Origin: CBFGTV01 sp965652145
GTDB lineage: Bacteria > Bacillota > Clostridia > Peptostreptococcales > Natronincolaceae
Assembly: GCA_965652145.1 (NCBI GenBank)
Contig: CBFGTV010000114.1
Coordinates: 1 to 6,889 of the forward strand
DNA: 6,889 bases
Direction: 5' to 3'
Notes under the pieces: model-generated
What the model was told of the DNA's origin: nothing
Database searches by the model: none
The model's input: the letters and a program-made list of their open reading frames with translations, nothing else
Shown: in pieces, positions 4,505-6,889 of the stretch
How positions within the stretch are numbered: the first letter of the stretch is position 1
Layout of the letters: the number at the start of each line of letters is the position of its first letter
Translations under genes and position numbers: made by a program

Positions 4505-6061
4505 TTATTGTTTTAAATCTTCTACCTCCTGGAATGTAAAGGGCTCCCCCTTCGGATCCAGAATATGAACATTTTTAATGGTTACCCCCCTGGCATTGCC
4601 GATAAAAAAACCTGCTTTAGATTGTTTTTCTATATGACTCATCATAGCAGGATAATCTTCCCTTGCATTTCTGGCAAAGGTAACCTCGACATCCTCCAGA
4701 TGAATATTTTCAATTTTACGTTCGGGCAATCCATAGAAGAAGCCTGCCGCTACTTCACTATCATAGCACTTGATATTTTTGTAATAAATATTTCTGATGG
4801 TTGGTGTGCCCTCATCAACAGGGAGCTTTTCTTTGCTCCATACATATTCTGTTTTCCCATCGGGATCGCAAAAGTAAAAGGCATTAATAACAAAGGGTGT
4901 TAAAACACGCTTCATCACGATGTTTTCGGCATGAATACCGCTGATTATTCCATCAACACCCCGACCCCTTCTGGTTTTTATTCTAATACCCCGATCCGTT
5001 TCTTCAAAAATACAATTTGATGCAGAAATATTTTTAATCCCACCTGCCATTTCACTTCCAATTACAATGGCTCCATGGCCAAATCTCATATGACAATTTC
5101 TGATTTCGATATTGATTGAGGGAGTTTTTAATTTTCTACCCAGGTACAGCTTTCCTGATTTAAGAGCAATACAATCATCACCCACAGAAAAGATTACACC
5201 TAAAATCAGAACCTCGCTACATGATTCCGGGTTAATTCCGTCTGTATTGGGTGAATCCTTGGGATTGATCACCTTTAGGTTCAATAGCTTCAGATGGTCT
5301 GAAAACAAAGGATGAATTGTCCATGAAGGTGAATTTTGAACTGTGATTCCTTCAATTGTAATATGACTGCAATCCCGTAAAAAGATTAACCGGGGTCGCC
5401 ATGCAATGCGTTTTACCTTGGCATCCTGCCACCAATTTTCAAAGGAAGCATTCCCATCAATAACACCTTCTCCTGTAATGACAACATTGTGAACATTAAT
5501 ACCTGTAATCAAGCTGACAAAGCAATCCAACGGATCCCCCTCCCAGCTGCCCAGGTAAACCTCCTCATCCTTAGATTTGAAATTGATACCTGGCAATATA
5601 GGATAATGCTCCCGCACCGTACTGCCCAGCAACACCGCATTCTTCTGTATTTCCAAGGTCATATCACTTTTTAAAAAGAGGGGGGTTGTTAAATATACAC
5701 CTTCCGGAATAACTACCCTGCCACCCTTTGGGCAGGCCATAATGGCAGCCTGAATTGCCGCCGTATCATATACCTTTCCTGCTCCGGTGGCACCAAAATC
5801 TCGAACATTAATTGACAGTACTTCACTCCGGGTTTTAAATACCTTGATATCACTGGTTTCCTTTGTCACAGAGTCTTTTAAATAAATTTCATACTCTTGA
5901 TCAGGTTCCAACCCAGAAAGGGTAATAACATTTTGATTACTAACTGCAACCATTTCTTCATTAAGATAGATTTCCATTTTATGGTCTGAATAAACACATG
6001 ATTGGTTTACCATTTCAATGGTAAGGGTTCTTGCAGTGATACTAGCAAATTGAAATTTCAT
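4505..6061 (-). CDS. Cytoplasmic family 28 polygalacturonase with N-terminal FnIII-like domain (probable exo-acting)
   Basis: The 518-residue protein hydrolyses alpha-1,4 bonds in polygalacturonate or oligogalacturonides. Residues 1 to about 80 form a fibronectin type III-like domain (ITLSGLEPDQEYEIYLKD, ending VFKTRSE). The GH28 right-handed beta-helix begins at about 84 with INVRDFGATG and GKVYDTAAIQAAI. All four GH28 signatures are present: NTDG at 272-275 (Asp274), GDDC at 294-297 (Asp295, Asp296), GHG at 328-330 (His329) and RIK at 360-362. No signal peptide is present, so it should work in the cytoplasm on imported oligomers. FnIII plus GH28 and a cytoplasmic location resemble exo-polygalacturonases (Yersinia PehX, Thermotoga PelB lineages). 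A rhamnogalacturonan or xylogalacturonan hydrolase is less likely but not excluded. The ATG at 6061 has AGAGGTG 4 nt upstream. It follows the permease gene by 54 nt and precedes kduI by 13 nt. Confidence 0.92.
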   Translation of the reverse strand: MKFQFASITARTLTIEMVNQSCVYSDHKMEIYLNEEMVAVSNQNVITLSGLEPDQEYEIYLKDSVTKETSDIKVFKTRSEVLSINVRDFGATGAGKVYDTAAIQAAIMACPKGGRVVIPEGVYLTTPLFLKSDMTLEIQKNAVLLGSTVREHYPILPGINFKSKDEEVYLGSWEGDPLDCFVSLITGINVHNVVITGEGVIDGNASFENWWQDAKVKRIAWRPRLIFLRDCSHITIEGITVQNSPSWTIHPLFSDHLKLLNLKVINPKDSPNTDGINPESCSEVLILGVIFSVGDDCIALKSGKLYLGRKLKTPSINIEIRNCHMRFGHGAIVIGSEMAGGIKNISASNCIFEETDRGIRIKTRRGRGVDGIISGIHAENIVMKRVLTPFVINAFYFCDPDGKTEYVWSKEKLPVDEGTPTIRNIYYKNIKCYDSEVAAGFFYGLPERKIENIHLEDVEVTFARNAREDYPAMMSHIEKQSKAGFFIGNARGVTIKNVHILDPKGEPFTFQEVEDLKQ

Positions 6062-6115
6062 GTTTCACCTCTAAAAGTCTATTTTTGGCATACTTTATAA
6101 TCCCTTTGTCCTATA

Positions 6116-6889
6116 CTATCCCTTTAAACCTGTTGTAGAAATACCATCGACAAAGTGTTTTTGTGCTATGAAGAATATAATTAAGGATGGCAGAAGAACA
6201 ATTACCGACATGGCAATTACCTGGTTCCATTGTACCAATGCACTGGCATCCATAGACATTTTTAATGCAATCGACACAGGGTATTTCTCTACGCTGGAAA
6301 GATAAATCAATGGGCCAAGGAAGTCATTCATTGTCCACATAAACTGGAATAATGCAACTGAAATCATGGCTGGCTTCAGCATGGGAATTAAAATATAAAC
6401 TAATACCTGTAGAGAATTACAGCCATCAATTACAGCAGCTTCCTCTAAATCCTTGGGTATTCCCCGCATAAACTGAATCATCATGAAGACAAAGAAGGCA
6501 TCTACCGCAAAGGCAGCAGGAACCACCAGGGGTTTAAAGCTGTTTAGCCAGTTAAACTCACGAAACATCAAGTATTGAGGAATTCTCAGTACAACATTGG
6601 GCAAAAGCAATGTAGCAATTAAAATTGAGAACAGCAGCTTTTTTCCTTTAAATTTAAACCGTGCAAAGCCATAGGCTGTTAGCGTAGTAGAAATAACTGT
6701 TAAAATTACCTTGGGTACGACAATTTTAAAACTGTTCATAAAATAGGTTGAGAAGGTATATTCAGTGGAGGTCTTCCAGCCTCTTACATATCCAGAAAAA
6801 TCCAATTCCTTTGGGATAAAGCCAATTGAAGTAAATATCTCTGCATTGGTTTTGAAAGAGGCACCAATCAACCATACTAAAGGATAGAG
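6116..6889 (-). CDS. Carbohydrate ABC transporter permease, MalG/CUT1 type (5' end outside window)
   Basis: This is the C-terminal 257 residues of an inner-membrane subunit of a CUT1-family sugar importer. The frame stays open to the right edge, reading LYPLVWLIGASFKT, the usual end of the first membrane helix in MalG-like proteins. About 20-30 residues including the start are therefore missing, and the TTG at 6871 is not a real start. Four or five further hydrophobic helices are visible. The EAA loop that docks the ATPase is intact: EEAAVIDG followed by IPMLKP, at about residues 149-173 of the visible part. The C terminus FVDGISTTGLKG is typical of the family. The neighbouring GH28, kduI and kduD genes suggest that it imports oligogalacturonides or related uronate oligomers; this is inferred from context, not motif. 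The partner permease and solute-binding protein are probably upstream, beyond 6889. The stop TAG is 54 nt before the polygalacturonase gene, with no clear terminator between them. Confidence 0.93.
   Translation of the reverse strand, partial: LYPLVWLIGASFKTNAEIFTSIGFIPKELDFSGYVRGWKTSTEYTFSTYFMNSFKIVVPKVILTVISTTLTAYGFARFKFKGKKLLFSILIATLLLPNVVLRIPQYLMFREFNWLNSFKPLVVPAAFAVDAFFVFMMIQFMRGIPKDLEEAAVIDGCNSLQVLVYILIPMLKPAMISVALFQFMWTMNDFLGPLIYLSSVEKYPVSIALKMSMDASALVQWNQVIAMSVIVLLPSLIIFFIAQKHFVDGISTTGLKG

Noticed and set aside
4565..4903. Plus-strand open frame of 112 codons within the polygalacturonase gene
   Set aside because: It runs opposite to a GH28 gene with all catalytic motifs, has no family resemblance, and the whole locus is coherently on the minus strand.
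6062..6115. Weak hairpin between the permease and the polygalacturonase genes as a terminator
   Set aside because: Only a 5-bp AT-rich stem with a 13-nt loop and no T-tract can be drawn. Continued transcription is more likely.

Overview
The window is a stretch of seven genes, all on the minus strand, devoted to pectin (polygalacturonate) breakdown. Base composition is moderately AT-rich. Shine-Dalgarno (SD) sequences are strong and AGGAGG-like, spacing between genes is tight, and the sigma-A-type promoter is close to consensus. Together with the protein families, this points to an anaerobic Bacillota/Clostridia-type bacterium. I cannot name a genus from the sequence alone. Nothing in the window looks like a mobile element, RNA gene or CRISPR array.

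In transcription order (right to left), the first group is: the 3' part of a carbohydrate ABC transporter inner-membrane permease that runs off the right edge (6116-6889); a cytoplasmic family 28 polygalacturonase with an N-terminal fibronectin-III-like domain (4505-6061); kduI (3658-4491); and kduD (2850-3626). Gaps are 54, 13 and 31 nt, so these look like the end of one operon, whose promoter must lie outside the window. A probable intrinsic terminator follows kduD at 2734-2785.

A 395-nt spacer then holds that terminator, a 10-bp inverted repeat of unknown role, and a good promoter (2497-2525). The promoter is covered by three GTTTCA-type repeats spaced exactly 20 bp apart, which look like an operator. 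This promoter drives a second unit: a Thermotoga-type 2-keto-3-deoxygluconate kinase (1432-2454), a second PfkB-family KDG-type kinase of a different subfamily (483-1430, 1-nt gap) and a small VOC/glyoxalase-fold protein (87-470). The unit ends at a perfect 12-bp hairpin at the left edge (1-30).

Functional reading: oligogalacturonides enter through the ABC transporter, the cytoplasmic GH28 enzyme trims them from an end, and unsaturated residues become 5-keto-4-deoxyuronate. KduI isomerises this, KduD reduces it to 2-keto-3-deoxygluconate (KDG), and the kinases make KDPG. The KDPG aldolase, a KdgF-like or unsaturated-glycuronyl-hydrolase step, the solute-binding protein and the other permease are not in the window.

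The individual enzymes are familiar. The parts most worth a second look are the phased operator array, the pair of unlike kinases, and the VOC protein with an unusual fourth metal-ligand position.
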